Origin: Amaranthus tricolor | Lineage: Eukaryota; Streptophyta; Magnoliopsida; Caryophyllales; Amaranthaceae | Direction of reading: 5' to 3' | DNA length: 64,000 nt | Assembly: GCF_026212465.1 (NCBI RefSeq) | Contig: NC_080056.1 | Location: 16,689,874-16,753,873 of the forward strand | Shown here: positions 10,797 to 22,485 of the stretch, in pieces | Layout: each line of letters opens with the position of its first letter | Numbering within the stretch: position 1 is the stretch's first letter | Position numbers and translations under genes: made by a program | Notes under the pieces: model-generated | Told to the model about the DNA's origin: nothing | Database searches by the model: none | The model's input: the letters and a program-made list of their open reading frames with translations, nothing else

Positions 10797-13700
10797 ATGG
10801 AGGGACAAGAAGAAATGGGATTTATTGGGGAGCATTTTGACCCAAACAATTTCATGGGAGGGGAGAAGGAAGATTCTGGAAGTGACAACTATGATACTGT
10901 CTCAGTAGAAGATCTCCCTGAGGGACCTTCTCAGAATAAGAACAATAAGAATAAGGACAAAAGGAGAAAGAGATATCATAGGCATACACCTCAGCAAATT
11001 CAAGAACTTGAAAAGTATGCTCATTTTCTCATTTTTTATGCTTTATATTTTTATTTTGATATCTGGGCTGATAGGGATTTGGAGCTGATTCTAGAAGTAT
11101 TAAATTTTTTGGGTGCTTTGTAATTAATGTTTCTTTGGTGCAGATTTTGATTTGTTTTGCAATCTTAATGGGTTTGATTAGTGTAGTAATTATTGCTATT
11201 TTATCTTTATGATTTGGGGTGTAATTAGTTTTAAAGGTATCAAAAATGGTTTAAATATGAATGCTTCAATGTGTGGCCAGTTTCTTTAAGAACTGTGCTC
11301 ACCCAGATGAAAAACAAAGGCTGGACATTGGTAGGAGACTTGGACTAGAGAGCAGGCAGGTTAAGTTTTGGTTTCAAAATCGTCGAACACAATTGAAGGT
11401 AATTGTTCCATTACCTCTTATATTTTATTAATCATGAAGTAGTATTTTTACGCACCGTTTGGTTCGTGGTATCCAATGGTTGTCATAAGAACCAGTTTTA
11501 GGGTTACTTTTGATGAAATGTGCTATGTCATCCAATGGTGGCTAAGCCTTCATCCACAAGTACTTTTTCTCTTTGCGGTTTGTTATGACCGCCTAATAAA
11601 ACCTTTTCATGTGGCAATGTATATTGGATGAAAATAAAGTAGTGAAGAAAATATTATGAGTAGTACACGCATGATCATAAATCTTATCAAGTAACTTAGC
11701 TAAATTACATTATTTTTTCATTGGTAATTCCATCATTCAATACTAACAGCCAAACGGGCTTCTATTACTTATGTTTGAACAAGGTGTATGGAAGTGTGCT
11801 AACGATGTGTTATTGATGTTTGAACAGTCGCAAATGGAACGCCATGAAAATGTAGTCCTTAAGCAGGAATATGACAGACTTAGGCATGAGAACATTGCAT
11901 TGAAGGATGCTATTAGGAACCCAATGTGTCAAAATTGTGGAGGCCCGAATATTTTAGGGGAAATATCGATGGAGCAAAACCATTTAAAGGTTGAGAATGT
12001 CCGTTTGAAGGATGAACTTAGTCGGGTTTGTACTCTTGCTGAAAAGTTCTTGGGCAAACCCATAACCAACTATGTTGGTCCCATTTCAATCTTGGCTCCA
12101 AATTCCAGTTTGGAGTTATCCATGGGGAGAGGAGGATTGAATGGGCTAATGGGTCCTCCTTCTCCATTACCCATGGCCATTGGACCTAACCTTGAAAATG
12201 GGGTTTCAAGTACTTCTACCTTGACAACTTGCATGAATGGTTCAGTGATCAGCGAGTATGAGAAAACAATGTTCATGCAAGCTGCAATGGCTGCCATGGA
12301 TGAACTGCTAGCGTTGGCTCAGACCGATAGTCCTTTGTGGTTTAAAGGCTTGGATGATGGTAAGGAAATGTTGAATCATGAGGAATATCTCAAGAAATTT
12401 TCCGGTTTCATGGGAATGAAACAATGTGGCTTCATAACCGATGCCTCGAAGGAGACAGGTTCAGTGTTCATCACTGGATTGGAGCTTGTCGACATAATGA
12501 TGGACCCTGTAAGCACTCATTGTCTTTGCTGATTTCGTTGTTGTGTCTTGGAGCATTAATACTTTTGGAATCTTATTGTGCATCATGTTCACTTGAGAAT
12601 GTATTTCTTGAACTAGGTATTTGGAATATGTTTGATCATTGTTCTTATCGATTGAAATATTTCAATTTATTATAAGTTTTAACTACACTAGTTGCCTTAG
12701 ATGTTGGCCTCTCAAATGAAAGTCGGTCTTTTGCTTACATTCGGCTGTAGTACTAGTACAAGTAGTATTATTACTCTGAAGTTAGCTGCTTTCGATTTTT
12801 TTAGGTGTTTAATATTGGTGATTAGTGAATTATTTTGTTCTACCAAATAATGTTATTTTCTCGGTTGCATTTTTGGGATAAATGTTTTACTTAACACATT
12901 TTCAATGTATTTATAGTATGATAATTTTGGTTTATTGCCATCAATCACTTCTAAACTGTAACTATTTTTTCTTTAAGGGTCAATGGCAAGACGTGTTTCC
13001 ATGCATGATAAGCAAGGCCGCAGCTGTGGAGCTTATCTGCAGCGGCACTTGTGGTACCCATGATGGTGAACTTCGGATGGTATGCCTTATATGTGGCTTT
13101 CTTCTTTTCACTTCAGCTTTAAATTTTTATCTTAAAGTTCCGTCATGCAAATCCCATATCAGTTGAATGCAGAGATTATTTTTCCGTCACCTCTTGTGCC
13201 TTTCCGCCAAGAGAAGATACTGCGGTTCTGCAAACAGCATTCAGAAGGGATGTGGGCAGTGGTTGACATTTCGGTTGACATGATCCGAGAACCATCATTT
13301 TCAGGGTCCTCCACCAAGTGGAGGAGACTTCCTTCTGGTTGCATTATTCAAGATGTTGCCAATGGCTATTCCTTGGTAAGTGCTATTACTTCCTTTTACC
13401 AAAACCATTTTTTTTTTCTTTAGCTTTAATTGCCAATCGTAGAATAAATGCAACTTTTTAACATATATGTTCTCTGGATTATCAGAATGAGAAGCTTTTT
13501 AAGCTCGTTATGGCGTTTGGACCATTATGTCTTTCATGATTTTCCTTTGTTCTTTTATTAGTTATCAGTTTATCACTAAAGCTGGCATATTTTGCGCGAT
13601 TTCTCTGAATTAGAGAGAGGTAGGTGTTCCTGTAAGGTTCCAAGCGCGTACGGCTTCTACATTTGTTTATCAGGAGTAGATGCTTCTTTTCATTAAAATA

Positions 13701-16438
13701 TTGTTCCGCTTCAAATTTCAAAGCCAAGGATTGCTTATTGTCTTCGCTTCATTAGTCTTATCTGTTTTAAATATATTTTCTTATTGATCCTTCTTAAGGT
13801 AAAAGCCTTGGAATTCACATCTGTGGTGGGTATATAATAAGTATTTGATGTTTCTATTCTGATTTATGTCTGTATTTTACTAAAAATTGTACTATCCAAG
13901 AAAAGAGATGAACTGTATTTGGGTTTTAATATGTTGTCTTGGTCCTTGAAATGTGATTGTGCTCTGTGTGTCCTTATGTTAGCTTCCATTTTTATTCATA
14001 AAAGGCAAAGAAGGGATTAATTTGTCAAACTTGTAAAGTTTTGTTATTTTAAAGATTTGTCTGCAAGCATCTCGTTCCTTGTTTGCCTCCGTTACCCTGC
14101 CTTTGAGGCTTTGCTTTGTTTTCTGTGCATTACTCCTTGAGCGTCTAACGTGCTTCTGCATGCATAAAGATATCATTTCATTAGGAAATGTATTCGACTT
14201 GTTTACGTAAGGTGCAAGATAATCTGTATCAAATATTTCTGAGAAAAATCCTTTTTCAAGGAACTTTTAATATTTTTTAATATTCTGGATAAATTTTGAT
14301 AATTTTTAAACATCTTCTTGACATAAAAGCTGGTAATTTTGGAGAAAACCCCTTGTATAATGGCGCCAAAATAATAATTGGTTCGAACTAATTTAGTGAA
14401 ATTATATTCCTTGTGTAACTTTTCTGAATAGCCTTTATTGCCTTGGGATAAGTCTTCAATACGAATTTTCTTTTCTTTTGCTCTAAAGCAAGATCATAGG
14501 TTGATGAATACGGACTGAATCACTGATTATTGAACACAGGTTACTTGGATTGAACATGTGGAATATGATGAAAATTGTATTCACCAACTGTATCGGCCAT
14601 TGCTGAGATCAGGAAGGGCTTTTGGTGCTCAAAGGTGGCTCGCCACCCTACAGAGAGAACGTGATTGTGCTGCTGTTTTCATGTCTGCTAGAATCTTTCC
14701 TGATGATACTACCGGTTTGTTTTCCTTTTTGGTTTGTTGATCTGCAAATCCTTTCCTTACTTTCTCTTGGTTGCCTAAGTTGATTGATATACTACTCCCT
14801 CCACTCCTTAATGAAGTTCTCATAAGAAATGTTCACGAGAATAAGATATTAAAAAAAAAGTTAGTGGAATAAAATATGGAGACCACAACTAATAAAAAAA
14901 TATTGTAAAGTTGATGGGAAACATAAGGAATATAAAAATGTTAATGAAGTTAGTATAAAATATGTAGGGACCATAAGCATTATTAAAAATATTAAAATGA
15001 GAATAAGTGAGGTTATTTTTGTTCAAAATTTGTGATATAAATGGAAAGATTTTTTATGGAACAACAAATAAAACACTCAAAATGAGAAGTGGGAACTTCG
15101 TTTAAGAAACGGAAGGAGTATAAGCTATATTTACTCAAGTTTTTTCTATGGTGCAGTAGGAGTTGTCACTCCAGAGGGTAGGAGAAGCATTTTGAAACTG
15201 ATGAGGCGCTTAAGCAACAATTTGTGCTCAGGGCTATGTGCCTCTGCTGCATGTCGCTGGGAGAAGCTGCAAGTCGGAGGGTTGGCTTCTGATGTGTGTG
15301 TTATGAGCCGTGTTGGCTTGAACGAGCCTGGAGAGCCGTCAGGAGTGGTGCTCAGCGCCTCAACTTCAGTTTGGATGCCAGTATCAAGACAACACCTTTT
15401 TGATTTCTTACGAGATGAGAAACTCAGGGGACAATGGGATATCTTAGCTAATAATGGCCCAATGGAAGTTATAGCCCGTCTTTCCAAGAGCCACGATGGG
15501 AATAACTGTGTTTCCCTCTTATGTCCACCAGTGAGTGTTATCTTTTTAACATGTTTTTTTATTGATTTGTTGCATCTTTTTGGATGCTACCGGGATAAAG
15601 GGGTATGTTGGGGACCACGAAGCTTCTCTTATTTGGGGGAAACAAAATTTCATACTTCCTCCGTTTCATTATATCTGCTACATTTGACTTTTTATGCAAA
15701 CCAATGTGTTATTTTGATTATTTATATATTCAATTATGCTCATCTAAATATTATAAAAAGTTTATATTATCTAAGTATGCGATTAGACGATTCAAACAGA
15801 ATCCCACTTGACTATATGTTTTTTATACGGTAGCTACAATATGTTAAATAAGTTTGAACGATGAAAAATGCCAATATCCGTAATGTAGCAAGTATTTCAG
15901 AATTGGGGCATCTCTTCATTGACTCAACAACTGAAGAGATATAATTTTAGCATTTTTGAAAATCAACTGATTTTTTCATAAACTCATAAACTTATGACTT
16001 TTGCAGGCTGCGCCAGCAAAGGAGAGCAACATGCTAATACTGCAGGAATCATGGACAGACCGCACCGGATCTTTCCTAGTGTATGCTCCAGTAGACTCAA
16101 CATCAATCGAATCAGTCTTGAGGGGCGGGGATTCTGATTACCTGGTACTTCTGCCCTCGGGATTTGCAATTGCTGATGCACCTATGCTTTCAAATGTGCC
16201 TTCATTAGCCAACGACAATAGTAACGGAGGTGCATGTGCATTGACTTTAGGCTTCCAAATTCTGGTCAACAATCTTCTGAATGCAAAACTCACAGTGGAA
16301 TCCATCAATACTGTCAATGATCTGATGTCCTGCACAGTCCAGAAGATCAGAGACTCCCTCGGTGTGTCAACTGATCTTAATCTCGCTAACCGAAACAAAG
16401 GGGATGTTTATGTACATGTCATAGAACAAATGATATAG
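10797..16438 (+). CDS. HD-Zip class IV homeodomain-START transcription factor, ANL2/HDG type
   Basis: Eight coding exons join in frame to 770 codons: 10797-11014, 11281-11398, 11828-12508, 12978-13079, 13163-13375, 14540-14714, 15157-15530, 16007-16438, all with GT-AG introns. Order: acidic N-terminus opening [19 protein letters not shown]; basic patch and homeodomain (about 56-112, ending [13 protein letters not shown]); the plant loop-zipper with CQNCGG (about 113-185, Cys146 and Cys149); START lipid-binding domain (about 254-485); START-associated domain to the C-terminus (about 510-770). The family consists of nuclear factors that bind L1-box-type sites and control epidermal identity, trichomes, cuticle and anthocyanin. 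The [20 protein letters not shown] zipper and the MEGQ..MG..GE N-terminus resemble the ANTHOCYANINLESS2/HDG group rather than GL2 or PDF2; the exact orthologue is not assigned. The start is the first ATG after the leader acceptor. No disruption is seen. Confidence 0.95.
14795..15118. mobile_element. Stowaway-like MITE in an HD-Zip intron
   Basis: It begins CTCCCTCCACTCCTTAA and, read inward from the other end, CTCCTTCCGTTTCTTAA, with TA target duplications at 14793-14794 and 15119-15120. These are hallmarks of Tc1/mariner-derived Stowaway MITEs. It lies wholly within the intron 14715-15156, leaving the splice sites intact. Confidence 0.85.
15656..15890. mobile_element. Decayed Stowaway-like MITE in the last intron
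   Basis: The left end CTTCCTCCGTTTCATTATAT after TA is Stowaway-like. The expected inverted right end is reduced to a partial match, AATGTAGCAAGTATTTCA, near 15883. Right boundary uncertain. Confidence 0.4.
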
Positions 16439-17647
16439 GATTTTGGTGGTTGAATGTTGTCAAATGTGGGTTCTTTTACATGGGAGCAGTTTTGAGTCAA
16501 GAACGAACCTCAGGCAATTACTTGCTAGTTAACGTGTCTGTCTTGATAATTTCAGACATCTTAGAAGCAGCTACAATATGGGCTCAGGTTCGGGTATTGA
16601 CTCACTTTGAAAAAATAGTTTTTAAGACAAATGAGGTGTTGTTTAATGGTTATACAGTTCTGTAGTTGTTATGTGAGACTACAGTTTTAAGATCTGAAAT
16701 TGGGTGTTCTATGCCCTATGTTTGTTATTTAGATTTGAAATTTTGGTGGGAAATTTTGTTTTTGAGTTCATAAGTTCTTCAATACTTTTTACTCTCTATG
16801 TGAGTTCGGGCGTTCACAAATTTTAGCTGTATGAGTGAGTTCATAGAGGATTTTGTGGCTCACTTGTAAGCTGCAGCAAGAGCACTTCATGGACCGTGGC
16901 TCCCCTTGGAACAGTTTCTACCCAATAGGATGCCTTTCATTTTCATTAGTTGCATTATGTGTGCATTTCATTTCATCTAACTTAGGAAGAAGAATCATTT
17001 TTGCATTTTTGTAAACTATACACTTGTCATAAGCAATGGCGGATCCTTGTTGGCCAGCTGGAGTTCGGTCCCCTAAATTTTTTACTTGACTATCCCAAAT
17101 TATGTTATAATTATTCAGTTTAACTGTTAAATTAGTCACCTATAAAATTTGTTTAAGATTGTCATTGCTAGTTTTCTAATACTCCTTTCATTCCCTTATG
17201 AAGTTTTTATAGAAAATATTTTCAGGAATTATGGAAAATAGAATACTTTATATAGCAAGTATATTATATTATTAAATAATAAATTGGAAAAATTATTGTA
17301 AATAATCCAATCTATTTTCCATTATCTTTCAATAATTTCACTTTTTGAAATTTTTTTAATAATCTAAACCTTTGCTTTCAGTTTGTTGCCAATGGACTTT
17401 TTAAAAAAATAACTTGCTATATTAGGTTACCTCTTATCTCCTACCTTCTTTATAGTAATCAAACCTATTTTCCATTACCTGCTAATAATCCCACTTTTAA
17501 AATTTTTCTTGTAATCCAACATTTGGTTTCTGTTTGTTACTCATGGACCTTTCAAGAAATTAAATGAAATTGTTATTATTTCTCAAGCTTATGAAGTTGA
17601 TCATTGCATAAATAAATAAATTGTCTTTACATACACATCCCATCAAC
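16439..17647. other. HD-Zip 3' flank and intergenic DNA
   Basis: The first few hundred bases are presumably 3' UTR of the HD-Zip gene, but I cannot place the polyadenylation site. After about 16850 I see only AT-rich DNA. Confidence 0.4.
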
Positions 17648-17790
17648 TAGGGGTGTTCAAAAAATTTGACCCGCTTAACTCGACTCACTGACCCGCTTGA
17701 CCCGACCCGCTGACCCACATTCTAAATAGCGGATTATTTTTTTAAAAAATAGTATAATCCGGGTTGGATACCCAACCCGCCTTAACCAGT
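17648..17790. mobile_element. Left end of a hAT-like element
   Basis: It begins TAGGGGTGTTCAAAAAATT, then repeated GACCCGCTTGACCCGACCCG subterminal motifs. This is the same class of end as at 1-522 and 38389-39207. No matching right end TTTGAACACCCCTA was found downstream, so it is probably truncated. Confidence 0.5.
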
Positions 17791-18363
17791 GCCTTTGGAA
17801 CCCCTTGATCTTCGTGCCTTTCCTTCATTAAGGCACTCCAAATCATCATCATGTATCACTTCATTGAGTGACTCAAAACATATGCTTCCATACCCATTTG
17901 CACACACTATCATTCTTAAACGTGCAAGCCGTTGAGTATGTTACGAGGTGATCGAACTCACCTCCATCATTGAGGGATTTGGGTCTTGTCATAACAAAAT
18001 ATAATTTTAAAAGACAAGTAATGATAAACATTTTGTATACTAAAGAGGAAGTAATAAATTTTAAGATATGGTTACAACATTGTTTATTTGCATAATAAAA
18101 TTAAATAGTTTGTAAATTACCTTAAATATGAAGAATGAAAATGTCTTGTAAGTTAAATATAATTGATTTGTTAATTATTCTATTACATAAAAATTCATTT
18201 TGAATAAATATTGTTATTTTTTGTCATTTTCTAATTTTGCTCAGCATTTGTAATCGATTCTCCACAAAACACAAAAAAGTTGAACAACGATGTTGAACTT
18301 AAATGGTCTTCTCTACAACACTTGGTTGAATTTTAACATCCATTCAAAATTTACATTTGATAT

Positions 18364-18485
<122 letters not shown>

Positions 18486-18929
18486 AAAAATGAATATAAA
18501 TAGACCTATTAAAATATTTGACATTATATATAAAATTTTAAAGTTAAAACTAATAATTTTGTTAATCTATAAATTATTTTGACTGGTTGGTTAATTTTAT
18601 TTGCCTCAAAAGCCAACATCATAATCATAAATACTAATAAAATAACTGGAAAATAACACATGTTACTTTTTTAGAGTTTTACCAAATATAGAAGTGTTAA
18701 TTTAATAGGACTATAATTGATTGTTGCATGGCAATTATTTCTTTTCCTAAATGATTTTGATGTTAAATTAAGTAAGTCTTTCGGTTTTAAATGAAGCTGA
18801 GATACATTCTACATCAAGAGATGTAAGTATTGTTGTTCATAACTTATGTTCATAATTATTTATTTTCGGTTCTTCTTATTTTATGATTTAAAATCTTTCC
18901 TTTTTCATAATTTCCCTCTCATGATCTTG

Positions 18930-19290
18930 TTTAAGATACTAAAGCAAGCATCATTATTACATTTTTACAAGTTTATCATTTTTAGTAAAAAGCATTCCAT
19001 TTCGGTCAAAAAGTAAACTATTTTTTGTTTGTAATTGTTTTTATTCTTACATTCATTCGTTTGCCATCCTACTTTTTTTAATTCCAAACTAATTCTTAAT
19101 TTAGTGATTAAAATGAAATTTTATTTACGCTATCCACTAAGACTCAAAATGCAAATGAAATATGAGAAGTTTAATGTTTCTACTTTAAAGTATTGCTTTT
19201 TTTCGTGAAAAGTAGACCGTGTTCTTTTTCTTTTGAATAAAAGAGTAAAAACTAATTCTGATGTTGTTAGTGCTTTGCTTGTTTGTTGAT
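18930..19290. repeat. Copy A of a roughly 400-bp dispersed repeat
   Basis: It contains AAAGCAAGCATC, TTTTTACAAG, AGTAAAAAGCATTCCATTT, GGTCAAAAAGTA, CTATCCACTAA and CTTTAAAGTATTG in the same order as copies near 20655 and 21040. It is the most diverged copy. No coding potential. Confidence 0.65.
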
Positions 19291-19728
19291 CATCATTTGC
19301 CCTTAAATGACATCAACTATTTCATTCATTAACTTCAGCAACTACTTCATAATTCTGTTTTTTTTCCACCTCATGATTTTGATTATGTTATCAAGGGACC
19401 GGGTGAACACAAAACCATTGACATTTCTGTTCCCAAACATGTGACATGACATGTTTGGTGTTGGATTTTATGATTATGTTGAATTAGAATTAGTTCTCTA
19501 ACCTTTTTTATTCAAGTTTGATATTTCTATACAGCTATATTGGTTGTGCATTGGTGCAAATTCAACGTCCATATTCTTTGTTCAGAAAATTTATTTAGGT
19601 ATATAGGTAAATACGAATCATGTCTTTGGTGTTGGTCATAGCCTGTATGCAATCTTTTTCTTCGATAAACCTACTTTAGCCTTTTAATTTTTCATTGCCC
19701 ATTCTCTACTCATGTAATGTCCCAATAG

Positions 19729-19902
19729 TTTTCTGATCCTAATGTATTAGAAGAGGTGGATCAGATTGTTAGTAAGATGATGAAGGTGAGCAAAGCTGTT
19801 ACGAAGATTGAAATTCCTTTATTCAATCTTGGGATTAATGGATTCTATTCATCACCTAAAGTTGGAAGTGTGAAAAGAGCTGAGAAGAAGGCTAAAAATT
19901 AG
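19729..19902 (+). other. Orphan C-terminal exon-like frame, unrecognised
   Basis: After a possible acceptor AATAG at 19724-19728, a 57-codon frame runs FSDPNVLEEVDQIVSKMMK through a Lys-rich tail ending KRAEKKAKN and a TAG stop. Amphipathic and charged, it looks like a protein C-terminus. A second short frame about 340 bp upstream (19381-19449, DYVIKGPGEHKTIDISVPKH) is on the same strand but does not clearly splice to it. I do not recognise the family. It lies between copies A and B of the 400-bp repeat. It may be a gene remnant captured by a mobile element, or chance. Confidence 0.25.
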
Positions 19903-20654
19903 ACATGTTTCTAATGAATGAGATTTTTATTGGTGCATGATCAAATACTGTCTATGCATTTGACTTTGTAAAGTTGTGAAACATTAGTAATTAGATGTTA
20001 AAAAATTTGAAGAAACTTTTTGAAGAATTAGGTTTTTTTTTTAAGTAGACTTTGATGTTTATTAGTAAACTCTCAAAATGGTATACTGAATTTTTTTTAG
20101 GTATGTGTTGTTAATGTAACATTGTGGTAGGCATTTTTTGCTTGGTGTATGAATTTGAGCAAATGAGTTTTTATAACTTTCTACTTTTGGCAAGTTTGCA
20201 ATACATGCTTCCTACTTAAAATGCTAATATTGTGCTTATGTTCTGTTTGAAATGTATTGTTCCTTACTGTTGGCTTCTTAAAGTATTATGCTATTGTTGA
20301 AAGTGATGTTAGTAATGGAATGAAAAGGACTACTGTTTGGCAAGTTTCTTAAAGTTGGAAGTTTAGAGGAAGAATTGGGCTATTTGCCTTATGTTGTTGG
20401 ACTTAATGTATAAAAATTGATAGAGCAACTAAAGAAAGTTTAAAAAGACATTGTTGCTTTAATGCCATGATTAGGATGATGATGTTACGAATTTTAAATG
20501 AATATGTATTCTTTCATTCTTTAATTCATCCAATTCTAATACGGTTTGATGTATTATTCTAAATGGGTTATATGGTATAAATATATATGATATAAGTTGT
20601 AACAGAGATTCTATTAAGAATTTTTTTTAATGTATTTCAGTTTGGGTGTTTAGT

Positions 20655-21040
20655 TATCTATTGTCATCTTATAGTAAAGCAAGCATCGTTTGTATACATT
20701 TTTACAAGTGTATCATTTATAGTAAAAAGTATTCAATTTTGGTCAAAAAGTATACTATTGTTTTTGCCATTGTTTTTGTTGTTACATTCAGTGTTGGCTT
20801 TCTTACTTTTTTTGCTTCCAAAATAAGTTTAATTTTACAGATTAAAAGTGAACTACAATTAAACTATCCACTAAAACTTAAAATGTAATGAAATGTGAGA
20901 AGTTTTCAACTTTAAAGTATTCCTTTTTCGTGAAAAATAGACTTATTTCTTTTGAATATCGCTTGTTCTAATTACTTTTGTTGTTGCTCCTAAGTTGTCT
21001 TCTAAGGATGTACTAATTTGATTATCTGAACTACTGCGAT
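20655..21040. repeat. Copy B of the roughly 400-bp repeat
   Basis: From TCTTATAGTAAAGCAAGCAT through CTAATTTGATTATCTGAACT. It abuts copy C head to tail. Confidence 0.75.
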
Positions 21041-21690
21041 CTCAAAGTAAAGCAAACATTGTTACTAAATATTTTTACAAGTGTATTATTTTTAGTAAAA
21101 AGTACTCTGTCCCTATTAGAATGCACTCAAATTATTTTGAGTTGAATTTAGTAGAAAATTTATTTGAAGAAAAAGACAAAAAACAAGTGGGTGATAGAAA
21201 TGAGTGGTTAAAATGGAGAGAGAAAATAAATCTGTGAATGAGATTTAAAGAAACAAAGTGAGGTTATTGCCAATAAAGGAAGGGTGTAAAATGAGTAAGA
21301 CAAATTAAAATGAAAAAATATGCAAATTGAGAGGGACAGAGGGAGTATTCCATTTTGGTCAAAAAGTATACTGTTGCTCTTTTGCCATTTTTAATGTTGT
21401 TATATTCATTCGTTGACTTTCCTTTTTTTTTCTGCTTCCAAAATAATTTTAATTACTGATTAAAATTGAACTACAATTAAACTATCCACCAAAACATAAA
21501 ATTTAAATGAAGTGTGAGAAGTGTACTATTTTAACTTTAAAGTATTCATTTTTTCGTAAAAAGTAGACTTTTTTCTTTTGAATATCGCTTATTCTAATTA
21601 CTTTTGTTGTTGCTTCTAAGTTGTCTTCTTTGAATGTACTAATTTGATTTTCTAGTGAACTATTGTGATCTTATAGTAAAGCAAGCACTG
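21041..21690. repeat. Copy C of the roughly 400-bp repeat, split by a MITE
   Basis: Colinear with copy B and ending TTATAGTAAAGCAAGCAC, the start motif of a further unit. It is interrupted at 21105-21345 by a Stowaway-like MITE, which makes it longer. Confidence 0.75.
21105..21345. mobile_element. Stowaway-like MITE
   Basis: The left end CTCTGTCCCTATTAGAATGC and the inward-read right end CTCCCTCTGTCCCTCTCAAT are inverted repeats, flanked by TA (21103-21104 and 21346-21347). The left end seems to lack four bases of the inverted repeat. It splits a repeat unit that continues as TTCCATTTTGGTCAAAAAGT. Confidence 0.8.
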
Positions 21691-21848
21691 TGATCGTAAA
21701 CGCAAAAGTTCTCCATCAATAATGCCAAAGGACATATAGAGTAGGCTAAATAAACCAAAAGAAAACAGCATATTAGACCGACTCAATAAGACTTATCAGA
21801 AAACAAGCTAACTCAAATTACAGTAATTGTTCGAGGAATAAAATGAAC

Positions 21849-22485
21849 TGTTATGGGGTCAATAATAACACATTTAGTCAAACCCTAACTACCCCCTTTG
21901 TCCACTACTATCACTACTCTTAGTCACTTCCTAAAATAACTCCCCATTATTCCCACATCTACAAATATTATGTTCATGATCATCCCATGATCAAGTAACC
22001 ACATTTAGAGTCCTTATAAGAAATTGCTATAAATATGTCATGAAACTACATAAAAGGGGAGACAATTCTACTCTTCTACATTCAATTTATTTTACCAAAA
22101 ATACTTCCTTCAATCATTTAATTAGAAAGAAAGTTTATATATTCCTACCATTACTCCACAAAAATGACACTACCCTCCTACTTACAATCTATATTCTTGA
22201 TTAAATATTCCTTCAATTGATTTGAACTCATCCTACAATCCGTTAATCTTGTATTCATTCATTATCATATATTCATTGCTTTCTGTCTCCCGATCTGACT
22301 TGAGCGTCGGAGGGGTTTTCCGGGAAATCACCCCCCGGACAAGGCTAACGTTGTATTGCAGGATTTGAGGTCTCATCAGCGGAAGGATCATAAACACTTT
22401 CATCATATTGAGAGTTGTACCCGATTACACCTATCTCCAGGTATTTTAAGTGTCTTTTGCACTTCCTCGTTTCATCACCGAAACA
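21849..22485 (+). repeat. 5' LTR of the non-autonomous element
   Basis: 637 bp, TG...CA ends, matching 25072-25708 without a difference that I can see. The stop codon region of the disrupted host gene lies just left of it. Confidence 0.93.

Noticed and set aside
17790..18000. Minus-strand peptide-like stretch after the hAT end
   Set aside because: About 45 open codons (ANGYGSICFESLNEVIHDDD) look protein-like, but there is no start, partner exon or recognised family, so it is not listed as a gene.
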